Assembly: GCA_003151155.1 (NCBI GenBank)
Contig: PLWX01000149.1
Location: forward strand, 1-44,540
DNA length: 44,540 nt
Direction: 5' to 3'
DNA from: Acidobacteriaceae bacterium
GTDB lineage: Bacteria > Acidobacteriota > Terriglobia > Terriglobales > Acidobacteriaceae
This document shows positions 1-8,936 of this stretch, in pieces. The notes beneath the pieces were generated by a model that worked only from the letters and a program-made list of their open reading frames with translations, was not told the DNA's origin and ran no database searches. Numbering within the stretch: position 1 is the first letter of the stretch; every line of letters starts with the position of its first letter. Position numbers and translations under genes: made by a program.

Positions 1-18
1 CTTTGAGGCCGGGTGCCC

Positions 19-107
19 CGCGTCTGGGCTTCAGACGCGCTTTTGACTTTCCGCCTGCACTAAGGAACATCTGGGCGCCCCGGGTCTCGCGATTTTCGAG
101 ACCTGGG
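19..107. repeat. Two tandem stem-loop repeat modules
   Basis: Module 1 is an exact 8-bp stem CGCGTCTG/CAGACGCG (19-26 and 32-39) with a 5-base loop. Module 2 is an 11-bp stem (79-89 and 97-107, one G-T wobble) with a 7-base loop. Each stem begins at or just inside a GGGYGCCCC motif (11-19 and 73-81). The same motif-plus-hairpin layout twice in 100 bp fits the dispersed hairpin repeats common in Acidobacteriota; membership of that family is inference from memory. Neither is followed by a T tract long enough to call it a terminator. Confidence 0.5.
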
Positions 108-213
108 AGCGCGATACCGCAGGCCTCTCTTCGGTTTCTCCGATTTTGTAGGCTTGGAAATTCGGGGACAGGCCGCACGCACCCCGTATTTTTCTACGTC
201 CTTCATTCTTCAA

Positions 214-380
214 GAAACATGGGGGCCAGACCGGACGTTCCGCGTTAGTTTATTGCTTGCTCTCTGAACGAAACTACGTCGTTCTTACAAACCGCCCCGC
301 GCGATTCACCGCACGCACTCCCGTGCTCCCCATCACCGAGAAACATGGAAACAGACCGCACGTTCCCCGTTAGTTTATGC
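214..380. repeat. Imperfect 40-bp direct repeat
   Basis: The segments 214-253 and 340-378 both begin GAAACATGG and end CGTTAGTTTAT. They differ at a handful of positions and by one indel, and start 126 bp apart. No flanking inverted ends or target duplication are visible, so this is reported as a non-coding direct repeat of unknown origin. Confidence 0.55.
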
Positions 381-1042
381 GCGTCGAAGACAATCCAGGT
401 CCCTGCTCAAACCTGATCGAGATAGAAAGTTCTAAAATCGTCCTCTAAAGCCTACCATTAAATCCCACCAAATCAGTGAATTAGCCCAGAGGCCGATTCC
501 GGCATTTCCGTAACTTGGGGCCATTTGGGCGACCAAACACTCCTCACGCGCCCGCGCGGGTCGAACTCGCATCCTTGCTGGCGGCTCCGTCCACGCTCAC
601 CACTCCGCATCCTTCGCTCCCTTGCCGTACCGGGAGCTACAGTCTCTCGCGGTCGAAGCAGCAGGCGGGGCGCTGTCGGGTGTTCTGGGTGAATCGGTTC
701 TGGGTGATGATTGGGTTAGTGGGTTAGGTTTTTGCCGGCAGCAGGGGGAAGAGACTGGGATGTTCTGGGCCGCCGCCGCTCGATCCCATTTTTGGCTCGA
801 CCGCGGTGCCCAAAACTCATCTCAGCGTTTCGACCCCCACACGCCTGCGCCGCCGTTTTTAAAAGCAGCCCTGAATGGCACCTATCTCGCCAAAATCCGT
901 CAGTTTTCTCCTAAAAAGAAAAAAAGAAAGATCGTTTAGGCTATAACGAACAAAAAAATGATTGACTCGGGCGTTCTAGCCGCATTACGATTCTCTTTGG
1001 TTTGCTATGCGTACGCCACCTTGGAAAGCATTGAGGGAGGCG

Positions 1043-1047
1043 GGAGG
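1043..1047 (+). promoter_or_regulatory. Shine-Dalgarno site deciding the receptor start
   Basis: GGAGG nine bases before the ATG at 1057. It supports that start over the in-frame ATG at 958. Confidence 0.6.
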
Positions 1048-1056
1048 ACAAGCGTT

Positions 1057-4000
1057 ATGACAGAAAACGCACGATTTATCACGACGAAGCGCACTTTGGG
1101 AGCTCTCCGTCAGGTCTTTATCTTGGCAGTCCTGTGTTTCGGAGCTCTGCCGCTGCTCGCACAATTCGACACCGGCACCATCAACGGCACCGTAACCGAT
1201 TCATCCGGCGCTGCTGTTTCCAATGCCAAGGTCACCATCTCCAACACCGGCACCGGCGACACCAAGGTCCTCACCACCAACAGCACCGGCTTCTTTATTG
1301 GTTCGGCGTTGCCTTTCGGAAACTACGTGGTTACCGCCACTGCCAACGGTTTCGCCGAGTCCAAGACCAAACCCATCATTTTGAATGTGGGTGCCGTCGT
1401 CCAAGCGAACCTCGCGCTCTCCGTTTCGGGTGGCCAGCTGAATGTGGAAGTCACCGGCACCACGACCAGCGTGAACACGGAGTCGACCGAAGCCGGCACC
1501 ACCTTGAACTCCACGCAGATCGCAAACCTGCCGATAAACGGACGCGACGTCAGTGATTTTCTTGAAGTAGCTCCGGGCTCGGTTGGATCGACCGGCTTCT
1601 TCCAGGGCAGCGTCAACGGCATGGAGAACATCTTCACTGGCTTGAACGTGACCGTGGACGGCCAGAACGCATCCCGCGGCGATATCAACGGCTTCCTCGA
1701 TACCGAAGGTCAGGAGTTAGCCCGCGTGACTCGCGCCAGTATTGACAGCATTCAGGAAATCGATTTCACCAACAGCGGTTTCGGGGCTGAGTCCGGCCGC
1801 TCCCTCGGCCCGCAGATGAACGTCATCACCAAGTCGGGCACGAACCAGTATCACGGAACTCTGTTTGAGTTCTTCCGCAACGACGCGCTCGATGCGAAGG
1901 ACTATTTCAACACTGGCGAGAAGTCGCCGCTGCGCATGAACCAGTTTGGCGGGAACTTCGGCGGCCCACTTATCAAGAACAAGCTGTTCTTCTTCATGAA
2001 CTATGAAGGCGACCGAACGAACATCACAAACTTCAACGCACTCTATTCGGTGCCAAGCGCGTACATGCGTTCTCTACCGCATGATCCGCGCATGGATTCC
2101 GTGTATGCGCAGCTCGCGCCGTTGCCAGCCGGCTGCACCAGTATTCCCGCTCCAGCTTCGTGCGCAGTCGCGGGCTTCGGTGACCCGGCCAACCCAGCAG
2201 GCGGATCAGAGCTGGTGTACGACCCAGCGGCGCTCCCAGACAAGCTGCGAGAAGATACCGGATCGGTCAAGTTGGACTGGAATATCACCGACAAAGACCG
2301 GATCTTCTTCCGCTACAACATCAACGACTCGCTGACAAACTACACTTACGGATTGAATCAAGGCCAAGTTTCTCCGCAGGCGATGCGCACGCAGCTGGGT
2401 AAGATGGACGAAACCCACACCTTCAGCCCGACATTGCTGAACCAATTCAGCGTGGCATTGAACCGGTTCTACTCGAATACGAATTCCGATACACCTACGC
2501 CGCTTGTGGGTTTTGCCGGCTTCTTCACCAACCTGGGTTCCTTGCCCGGGCCAAACCAGTTCAACCAGATCACTCCGTTCAACACGTTCGAGATATTCGA
2601 TAATGTGACGAAAACCGCGGGCCGGCACAATCTGCATTTCGGCGTTCAATTCCGCGCCAACCAATTGAACGAGTGGTTGCGACCGCAGCAGACCTTTGAC
2701 TTCGGTGCCGGCTCAGCCTTTTTTGGCCAAGATCCCTTCTACGCCTTCCGGAACGATCAGCCGTTCGTGCTTGCGAAGATTGGGTTCCCAGGCTTCGTCG
2801 GCGTGCAGAACAAAAATATCGACTTCTACGTGCAGGACGATTGGCATGCGAGCCGAAAGCTGACGATCAATCTTGGCGTGCGTTACGAATACAACACGGT
2901 TTGGAACGAGCGTCACAATACCGAACAGAATTTCGATATCGCCACGCAGTCGCTTTTGCCGGCAGGTCAGGACGCGTACAACGCGCCGAAGGGTGACTTT
3001 GCACCGCGTCTCGGGTTCTCGTACGATCCATTCGGTACGGGCAAGACAGTCATTCACGGTTACGGCGGATTGTTCTACATGCCGATGCAGTTTGGGTTCG
3101 GCCTGATTTCAAACATTCCGGCGTACCAGAGTTACAACGTGAACGCGTTCCAGTTTGCGCTGGCATACCCAATGACAAACCCGGCACTTCCAGCCGGCAC
3201 GGCAAATGTGAGCGCTTTCCCGACGAATGCCAAAGACCCGGTTTCGACGAACTGGTTATTTGGCATCCAGCAGGAGATTGCGCGGAACACGGTGCTCGAT
3301 CTCAAGTATGTCGGCAACCACGCCGTGCATATGCAGGCGGGGGTGGACTTCGCGGCGGTGAATGTGAACGCGGCGAACTTCCTGACGCAAGCGGGACGTC
3401 CCTACAGCGGCTTTGCGAACGAGAACTACGACTGTGACTGTCTCTCGTCCAACTACAACTCGCTGCAGGCGCAGGTCCGCCACAACGTCGGCCGGCTCAA
3501 TTACGAAGTGAACTACACGTGGTCGCATGAACTTGACGATATGGTGAACGTGTTCAGCGGATTCTCGAACCCGATGAATCCTAACTATGACCACGGAAGT
3601 GGCGACTGGGACGTTCGCCACAATCTGACCGGCAGCTTGGTGTATTCGCTGCCCGATCTGAAGGGTTCAAATGGGTTCGTACGGAATGCGCTGGGAGGCT
3701 GGCAGGTTTCGAGCATCTTGCAGGCCCGCTCGGGATTGCCGGTGAACGTCACGCTCGTGCCCGGCTTCTTCGGAGTGCCAGTGCGGCCCGACTCGGTCGC
3801 TGGGCAGGTCCAAGTGAATTCAAGTGGCAACTGGACGTATCCGAATTCCGTGCTGAACCTAAGTGGGTTCGCTGTGCCAGCCGACTTTACTGGTGCGGTG
3901 GGACAAGACGGCAACGTGGGCCGGAATGCGTTTGCAGGTCCGAAGTTCGTGCAGATTGACTTCTCCCTGATGAAGGATTTCGCAATCACAGAGAAAATCA

Positions 4001-4260
4001 AGCTGGAATTCCGCGCAGATGTCTTCAACATTCTCAATCACCCGAATTTCCAGGGGCCGGGTAACGCCGGGGTTTGCGCAGGTGGAGTCACTGCGGCGAC
4101 CGCGACAACAGCGGCCACATGTACGCCTCAAGTGGGAAATCCGAGCGGATTGAACACGACCTTTGCCCAGGTGAGCCAAACGGTGGCGGACGCCAACAGC
4201 AACCAGATTGGACCTGGAACTTCACGGCAGGTGCAATTAGCCGTGAAGATCATTTTCTAA
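1057..4260 (+). CDS. TonB-dependent receptor, Oar-type, with carboxypeptidase-regulatory-like N-terminal domain
   Basis: Predicted outer-membrane receptor of 1067 residues, probably importing oligosaccharides or similar solutes. A signal peptide ends near ALPLLAQ (about residue 36). It is followed by a CarboxypepD_reg-like Ig-fold domain starting GTINGTVTDSSGAAV (about 40-125), a plug-like region (LPINGRDVSDF, then NVITKSGTNQYHGTLFEFFRN) and a long beta-barrel ending RQVQLAVKIIF with the terminal Phe usual for outer-membrane proteins. I chose the ATG at 1057 because GGAGG at 1043-1047 sits 9 bases upstream and the signal peptide follows directly; the ATG at 958 would add 33 residues lacking these features. 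Size and layout match the acidobacterial Oar-like family. A rho-independent terminator follows closely. The ligand is unknown. Confidence 0.9.
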   Translation: MTENARFITTKRTLGALRQVFILAVLCFGALPLLAQFDTGTINGTVTDSSGAAVSNAKVTISNTGTGDTKVLTTNSTGFFIGSALPFGNYVVTATANGFAESKTKPIILNVGAVVQANLALSVSGGQLNVEVTGTTTSVNTESTEAGTTLNSTQIANLPINGRDVSDFLEVAPGSVGSTGFFQGSVNGMENIFTGLNVTVDGQNASRGDINGFLDTEGQELARVTRASIDSIQEIDFTNSGFGAESGRSLGPQMNVITKSGTNQYHGTLFEFFRNDALDAKDYFNTGEKSPLRMNQFGGNFGGPLIKNKLFFFMNYEGDRTNITNFNALYSVPSAYMRSLPHDPRMDSVYAQLAPLPAGCTSIPAPASCAVAGFGDPANPAGGSELVYDPAALPDKLREDTGSVKLDWNITDKDRIFFRYNINDSLTNYTYGLNQGQVSPQAMRTQLGKMDETHTFSPTLLNQFSVALNRFYSNTNSDTPTPLVGFAGFFTNLGSLPGPNQFNQITPFNTFEIFDNVTKTAGRHNLHFGVQFRANQLNEWLRPQQTFDFGAGSAFFGQDPFYAFRNDQPFVLAKIGFPGFVGVQNKNIDFYVQDDWHASRKLTINLGVRYEYNTVWNERHNTEQNFDIATQSLLPAGQDAYNAPKGDFAPRLGFSYDPFGTGKTVIHGYGGLFYMPMQFGFGLISNIPAYQSYNVNAFQFALAYPMTNPALPAGTANVSAFPTNAKDPVSTNWLFGIQQEIARNTVLDLKYVGNHAVHMQAGVDFAAVNVNAANFLTQAGRPYSGFANENYDCDCLSSNYNSLQAQVRHNVGRLNYEVNYTWSHELDDMVNVFSGFSNPMNPNYDHGSGDWDVRHNLTGSLVYSLPDLKGSNGFVRNALGGWQVSSILQARSGLPVNVTLVPGFFGVPVRPDSVAGQVQVNSSGNWTYPNSVLNLSGFAVPADFTGAVGQDGNVGRNAFAGPKFVQIDFSLMKDFAITEKIKLEFRADVFNILNHPNFQGPGNAGVCAGGVTAATATTAATCTPQVGNPSGLNTTFAQVSQTVADANSNQIGPGTSRQVQLAVKIIF

Positions 4261-4278
4261 CCCGCAGCATGCTCAACC

Positions 4279-4314
4279 ACGGCGGCAACACACAATTGTT
4301 GCCGCCGTATTTTT
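4279..4314 (+). terminator. Rho-independent terminator after the first receptor gene
   Basis: Perfect 12-bp stem ACGGCGGCAACA/TGTTGCCGCCGT (4279-4290 and 4297-4308) with a 6-base loop, followed by ATTTTT. It starts 18 bases after the receptor stop and 26 bases before the next gene, so the isomerase gene is probably transcribed separately or only by read-through. Confidence 0.9.
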
Positions 4315-4339
4315 AGAACGGACATAAGTCCGAGGCTAC

Positions 4340-6100
4340 ATGTCGAAGTCATATATCTCTAATTATGAGAAGCACCCGGTAGTCCGTGTCTCCGAGTCAA
4401 GCAACAGTTGCGCGGTCGGATGGCAGGCGATCGTCCAGGCTCTGAAGGCGAGCGTACGACCCGGACGCAGCGTGATTTGTGTTGAGTGTTACCCGGGCTG
4501 TTTCGAAAAAGATATCGAGAGGGAGTTGGTTTCCGCGCTGAAGCCGGAACTCGTACTTCGAGCGGCGGATTGTTATCTGCCCGAAAGCGCAATTCAGGCT
4601 CTTTGCGCACGCGAACTGGGCGACGATCCCGTCTTTGCCTTCATGAGCAACTACGAACTCCCCGAATTTCTCGACCAACAGGAGTTGACGAAGCGGCGCA
4701 AGCAGTTGCAGAAGGCATCTGGTCTGGTGCTCGTGATTGGCACCGGCGCGACGTTATTGGCAGAACATTGGGGCCTGCTGGTCTATTGCGATATGGCGCG
4801 TTGGGAGATTCAGCAACGCCAGCGCGCCAACACCATTACGAATCTCGGCCTTAACAATTTCACCGACCGCGCACAGTTGAAATATAAGCGCGCGTACTTC
4901 GTGGATTGGCGAGTTGCGGACCGTTTGAAGAAATCGCTGCTCCCCAAAATCGATTTCCTGCTCGACACCAATCAGCCCGACAAGCCGAAGATGATTACCG
5001 GGAGGAAGCTCGCGCAAGGCCTGAAGAACGCCGCCCAGCAGCCCTTTCGCGTAGTTCCATTCTTCGATCCGGGCCCTTGGGGCGGCCAATGGATGAAGGA
5101 AGTCTGTGACCTCCCGCGTGATGTTGAGAACTACGCGTGGTGCTTCGATTGTGTGCCCGAAGAAAACAGCCTGCTACTTGGGTTTGGCGATGTGAAAGTT
5201 GAGATTCCATCCATCAACCTGGTGTTCACGCATCCTCATGAAGTGCTCGGCGAGGCTGTACACGCGCGTTTCGGGACCGAGTTTCCGATCCGCTTCGATT
5301 TTCTCGACACCATGGATGGCGGGAATCTCTCTTTCCAGGTTCATCCCCTGACTGAGTACATCCAGGAAAAATTCGGGATGCACTATACGCAGGATGAAAG
5401 CTATTACCTGCTCGAGGCTACGAAAGAGGGCTGCGTCTACCTCGGTTTCAAAGAAAATATCGATCGCCAGCAGATGACGCGCGATTTGTGGAGGGCCCAG
5501 GAAGGCGCAGCACCCTTCGACGCGGACAAATACGTGAACCGTTTCGCCGCCAGGAAGCACGATCATTTCCTGATTCCCGCAGGAACGGCTCACTGCTCGG
5601 GTCGCAACAGCATGGTTCTCGAAATCAGTGCAACGCCGTACATCTTCACCTTCAAAATGTGGGACTGGGGCCGCCTGGGTATGGACGGCACTCCGCGTCC
5701 AATTCACCTCGAACATGGATTGCGCAACATTCAGTGGGATCGAACCACGCCATGGGTTGAAAAGAATCTGGTCAATGCAATCCAGCCGATCGCGAAAGGC
5801 GATGGCTGGCGGGAAGAGCGCACTGGTCTCCACGAGCGGGAGTTTATCGAGACCCGGCGGCACTGGTTCACCGGCGCGGTTCCACATTCCACGAACGGTG
5901 GAGTCAACGTTCTGAATTTGGTGGAAGGGCGAGAAGCTGTAGTTGAGAGCCCGACTGGAAAGTTCGCACCTTTCGTGGCGCACTACGCGGAGACCTTCAT
6001 CGTCCCTGCGGCTGTCGGCGATTACGTTATTCGGCCGCACGGTGAATCGGAAGGGAAGCCCTGCGCCACGATCAAAGCGTTTGTGCGCACCAATCCTTAA
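4340..6100 (+). CDS. Class I mannose-6-phosphate isomerase with an extra N-terminal domain
   Basis: Predicted cytoplasmic zinc enzyme interconverting mannose-6-phosphate and fructose-6-phosphate, 586 residues. The isomerase part starts around residue 235 (VVPFFDPGPWGGQWMKEV). The expected metal ligands are visible: Q333 and H335 in FQVHPLTEYIQE, probably E353 in QDESYYLLEA, and H418 in IPAGTAHCSGRN. The first ~220 residues are extra compared with the usual 300-400 residue enzymes. They resemble a nucleotide-binding fold (RSVICVECYPGCFEKDI at about 44-60) but lack a clean Walker A motif, so a kinase role cannot be claimed. It follows a terminator and precedes a secreted esterase gene by 25 bases. 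The job is probably feeding mannose-type sugars into glycolysis. Confidence 0.85.
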   Translation: MSKSYISNYEKHPVVRVSESSNSCAVGWQAIVQALKASVRPGRSVICVECYPGCFEKDIERELVSALKPELVLRAADCYLPESAIQALCARELGDDPVFAFMSNYELPEFLDQQELTKRRKQLQKASGLVLVIGTGATLLAEHWGLLVYCDMARWEIQQRQRANTITNLGLNNFTDRAQLKYKRAYFVDWRVADRLKKSLLPKIDFLLDTNQPDKPKMITGRKLAQGLKNAAQQPFRVVPFFDPGPWGGQWMKEVCDLPRDVENYAWCFDCVPEENSLLLGFGDVKVEIPSINLVFTHPHEVLGEAVHARFGTEFPIRFDFLDTMDGGNLSFQVHPLTEYIQEKFGMHYTQDESYYLLEATKEGCVYLGFKENIDRQQMTRDLWRAQEGAAPFDADKYVNRFAARKHDHFLIPAGTAHCSGRNSMVLEISATPYIFTFKMWDWGRLGMDGTPRPIHLEHGLRNIQWDRTTPWVEKNLVNAIQPIAKGDGWREERTGLHEREFIETRRHWFTGAVPHSTNGGVNVLNLVEGREAVVESPTGKFAPFVAHYAETFIVPAAVGDYVIRPHGESEGKPCATIKAFVRTNP

Positions 6101-6125
6101 AAAACTTATTGCTTGCGAGGGAATC

Positions 6126-7043
6126 ATGAGATCCAGTGTTTGGTTCGCTTCCATTCTTCTCGGCTGCACACTGATCTCTCTCAGCGCCGCGGCTCAGGAA
6201 AGAGCCAGCGCGCTTTCGCCGACGGCGCATTGGGCTTCCACCGTGAGTGAACAGTACCTGATCTATCCTGACATCACCTACGGGACCCAGAACAACTATG
6301 CGCTGAAGTTGGATGTATGGCAGAGAAAAGACGCAAAGACGCCGGCGCCCACGCTGATCTACTACCACGGCGGTGGATGGATTTTCGGCGACCGTACTGG
6401 TGCAACCCTTCTGTTTCTGCCGTATCTCGAGATGGGCTGGAACGTAATCAACGTGGAATACCGAATGGCCAGTTCTTCGCTCGCCCCCGCTGCGGTGGAA
6501 GACTGTCGCTGCGCCCTTCGTTGGGCGATTAGAAATGCCAAGCAGTACAACATCGACACCGATCGTATCGTCTTGACTGGCCATTCTGCCGGGGGACACT
6601 TGTCGTTGATTACCGGGATGCTGCCAGAAGGCACCGGCCTCGACAACAATTGTTACGGTGATGAGAAATTGAAAGTGGCTGCGATTATCAACTGGTACGG
6701 AATCTCGGATGTTGCCGACTTGCTCCAAGGTCCTAACCTGAAAAACTATGCGCTGATGTGGATGGGCAGCCAAACGGACGCAGTTGCCATTGCGAAGCGA
6801 GTCTCTCCGCTCACATACGTTCGCGCGGGACTACCGTCGATTCTCAGCATTCACGGCGACGCCGATGCGGTCGTGCCCTACGAGCAATCCGTGCGCTTGC
6901 ACAAAGCGCTTACGGCTGCCGGCGTTCCCAATGAACTTGTCACCATAAAGGGTGGAGGGCACGGACAGTTCAAGGAAGCAGATTTGGAAGATGCTTACGA
7001 GAAAGTCCACATCTTCTTGCGAGCGCATGGACTCCTTCAGTGA
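6126..7043 (+). CDS. Secreted alpha/beta-hydrolase (BD-FAE/esterase type)
   Basis: Predicted exported carbohydrate esterase of 305 residues. The signal peptide MRSSVWFASILLGCTLISLS leads to a cleavage region AAAQ. Hormone-sensitive-lipase-like hallmarks follow: oxyanion motif HGGGW (81-85), nucleophile S154 in GHSAGGH, probable Asp at D247 in GDADAVVPY and catalytic H279 in GGGHGQF. I start at the ATG at 6126, preceded by GAGGGA, because the signal peptide begins there; the longer frame from 5943 overlaps the isomerase gene and is not credible. It lies 25 bases behind the isomerase gene and meets the minus-strand mutarotase-like gene end to end. It may remove acetyl or feruloyl groups from glycans; the substrate is unknown. 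Confidence 0.85.
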   Translation: MRSSVWFASILLGCTLISLSAAAQERASALSPTAHWASTVSEQYLIYPDITYGTQNNYALKLDVWQRKDAKTPAPTLIYYHGGGWIFGDRTGATLLFLPYLEMGWNVINVEYRMASSSLAPAAVEDCRCALRWAIRNAKQYNIDTDRIVLTGHSAGGHLSLITGMLPEGTGLDNNCYGDEKLKVAAIINWYGISDVADLLQGPNLKNYALMWMGSQTDAVAIAKRVSPLTYVRAGLPSILSIHGDADAVVPYEQSVRLHKALTAAGVPNELVTIKGGGHGQFKEADLEDAYEKVHIFLRAHGLLQ

Positions 7044-8183
7044 TCACAATATGACTTCCTGGTGTCCATCGCCACGCACTACCAGGTGGCTGCCGGAGTC
7101 GAAGACGTTGTGGATTGCTTTCCACTGTGGCGGCACGGGACTCACGAACATTTGATATTGCGTTTCGACGCTCGACTGTGGCGCCAAGCGAGTCAGCACC
7201 GGCGTATCAAACATTGTCCCGTTTTCTCGAGCCTGCTGAAGTCCAAGCGGCATAGGACTGGTGCCAAACTCTACGCCGCGAACTCGCGTAACGCCATTCC
7301 ACGGAGGATACGATCGGGCACGATTTTCCTCCCACAACGCGATCCAGGGGAATCGATTTCGATCGAAAGAATAACCAGCAACCAGCGCATGCTGACGGTT
7401 GTGAACCGCGACGAAGCCGTCTGTGCGACTGGCATCCGTTAGCACCGATGCAACGAAACCTGTTCTGTCTTGCAAGAATGGTGACGAGAGATCAAGCGCT
7501 ATACCCTCGTTCGAATACACCTTCGGCCAGCAAAATTCGAGATCGTTTGGAAGCAGTTCGCGACCTTCATAGCCGAGATGCCAGGTCATCCCACGAGTGC
7601 CGGATAAAAACAGGCTTGCCTCTCGTTCGGTGAACAGAGGCTCTCCGAACGCCGCGTGTTCCACCCACTGAAATTCGACCGGTTCGTCGTTGGCGTTCGT
7701 GACATTCTCTTGCACCAATGCACGAATAGAATCTGATCGGAGCGCGATTCTTCGTTGAAATTGGAGCTGGTAAACCGGGAGGTGGACCTCGAGTGTGAGT
7801 GAAACGCTCTCATCTTTGCACTCGAGGCCGACAAGCTTCCACTCTGAACCAACAGCCTCGCCGTGCAGCGGCAATCCTTGCGCTGCTTCGCTCGATGAGG
7901 GCATCCCGAAATAGCCGAGTGCCAACGCGTGGCCGGTATAACCGCATAGCATTCGCGCGGCGGCCCCGTCGCCGTACAGAGGGCCGTGCTCAATGAGAGA
8001 AAACGTCTGTGGTTCTATCGTCGGCCAAGGTGCTTCCCAGATCGTGTTGATCGGCGATCCGCAAAGGCGAAAGTCGGCGATGTGGCCGCCGCCAACCAGT
8101 ACGGTGAGTTCCACAGCTCCGTTTGAAATACGGTATGCGCGGCGACTCTTCCACTCGACGGGATCCGCTGCGCATCTCGGCAT
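7044..8183 (-). CDS. Aldose-1-epimerase/mutarotase-like protein
   Basis: Protein of 379 residues with no signal peptide, resembling the galactose-mutarotase beta-sandwich superfamily (DUF4432-like members). Visible features are GGGHIADFRL near the N-terminus (typical of an epimerase first strand), PLHGEAVGSEW (about 105), FQWVEHAAFGEP (about 170-180) and LWEENRARSYPPWNG with GVEFGTSPMPLG near the C-terminus. It is the last gene of a six-gene minus-strand operon; its ATG directly abuts the TAA stop of the upstream SDR gene, suggesting translational coupling. In this context it may catalyse anomer interconversion of the sugar before dehydrogenation. The fold assignment is moderately sure, the substrate unknown. 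Confidence 0.65.
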   Translation of the reverse strand: MPRCAADPVEWKSRRAYRISNGAVELTVLVGGGHIADFRLCGSPINTIWEAPWPTIEPQTFSLIEHGPLYGDGAAARMLCGYTGHALALGYFGMPSSSEAAQGLPLHGEAVGSEWKLVGLECKDESVSLTLEVHLPVYQLQFQRRIALRSDSIRALVQENVTNANDEPVEFQWVEHAAFGEPLFTEREASLFLSGTRGMTWHLGYEGRELLPNDLEFCWPKVYSNEGIALDLSSPFLQDRTGFVASVLTDASRTDGFVAVHNRQHALVAGYSFDRNRFPWIALWEENRARSYPPWNGVTRVRGVEFGTSPMPLGLQQARENGTMFDTPVLTRLAPQSSVETQYQMFVSPVPPQWKAIHNVFDSGSHLVVRGDGHQEVIL

Positions 8184-8936
8184 TTAGATGCTGAAGCCTC
8201 CGTCGATGGCAAACGCCATGCCGGTAACAAAGCCTGCCTCGGGCGAGACCAGGTACAGCGCAGCTTCCGCAATCTCTTCGGCAGTTCCAAACCGCCCCAT
8301 CGGTTGCCGCGCGATGAAGTTCTTGCGCGCTTTCGCCGGGTCTGGAAACGCCGCAATGCGTTGCGCCAGGGAAGGCGTATCGATCGTACCCGGACACAGA
8401 CAGTTCACGCGAATGTTGTCGCGGACATAATCCAGCGCCATAGACTTCGTAAGCCCAATCACTGCTGCCTTGGTGGCCGTATAGCACGCGCGATCCACAA
8501 CCGCTCGCAAAGCCGTTGCGGAGGCCGTATTCAGGATCACTCCGCTGCCTTGCTTCTTGAATTGAGGAATCACCGCATGACAGAACAAATACATGCTCTT
8601 CACGTTGATCGCCATCGCCCGGTCCCACTGCACTTCGTCGATGGCGTCAATCTTGCCAGGAGGAACGATGCCCGCGTTGTTGAAGAGAATATCGATTCGT
8701 CCATATTTATCCAGCGCAGTCCGGACGACTAGATCGACATCGTTCCGCTTGCTGACATCGGCGACCACGTTAAGAATATCGGCGCTGGTACGTTGGGCAG
8801 ATGTCTGAGCAAGAGCGGCAGGATCGATATCCACCGCGATGACCTTTGCACCTTCTCTAACGAAAAGCGCAGCGGAAGCCGCACCGATGCCGGCGCCAGC
8901 GCCTGTAACGATCGCAATCTTTTCCTCGAGCTTCAT
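8184..8936 (-). CDS. Short-chain dehydrogenase/reductase (SDR) 1
   Basis: Cytoplasmic NAD(P)-dependent oxidoreductase of 250 residues, a classical SDR. The cofactor motif TGAGAGIG lies at 11-18, an acidic residue D36 after the second strand favours NAD, NNAG is at 86-89, and the catalytic residues are S139, Y152 and K156 (YTATK). The C-terminal FVTGMAFAIDGG motif is standard. Its start overlaps the end of the upstream SDR by 4 bases. Family members of this type oxidise sugars or keto-deoxy sugar acids. Next to a dehydratase, a lactonase and an FAH hydrolase, it is a candidate for one of the two oxidation steps of a diketo-hydrolase pathway; which of the two cannot be decided from sequence. 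Confidence 0.85.
   Translation of the reverse strand: MKLEEKIAIVTGAGAGIGAASAALFVREGAKVIAVDIDPAALAQTSAQRTSADILNVVADVSKRNDVDLVVRTALDKYGRIDILFNNAGIVPPGKIDAIDEVQWDRAMAINVKSMYLFCHAVIPQFKKQGSGVILNTASATALRAVVDRACYTATKAAVIGLTKSMALDYVRDNIRVNCLCPGTIDTPSLAQRIAAFPDPAKARKNFIARQPMGRFGTAEEIAEAALYLVSPEAGFVTGMAFAIDGGFSI

Larger units (their letters stand above)
1..1056. other. Gene-free leader region with repeats
   Basis: I see no convincing gene here. The short open frames on both strands have no ribosome binding site or recognisable domain, and their composition is atypical for coding. What the stretch does hold is listed separately: two stem-loop modules (19-107) and an imperfect direct repeat (214-253 and 340-378). 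Around 536-760 there is a GC-rich segment with a CCCGCGCGGG palindrome. The last 100 bases before the receptor gene are A-rich (905-957) and probably carry its promoter and leader, but I could not assign -35/-10 boxes. Confidence 0.6.

Noticed and set aside
622..939. Short frame ending in a PKKKKRK-like tail
   Set aside because: The basic tail comes from an A-rich run before the receptor gene. No ribosome site and no homology signal, so it is chance.
958..1056. Upstream start for the first receptor
   Set aside because: The 33 added residues have no ribosome site and would bury the signal peptide; the ATG at 1057 has a good one.
5174..6169. 331-residue minus-strand open frame
   Set aside because: Antisense to the mannose-6-phosphate isomerase gene, whose metal-binding motifs lie in the same stretch.
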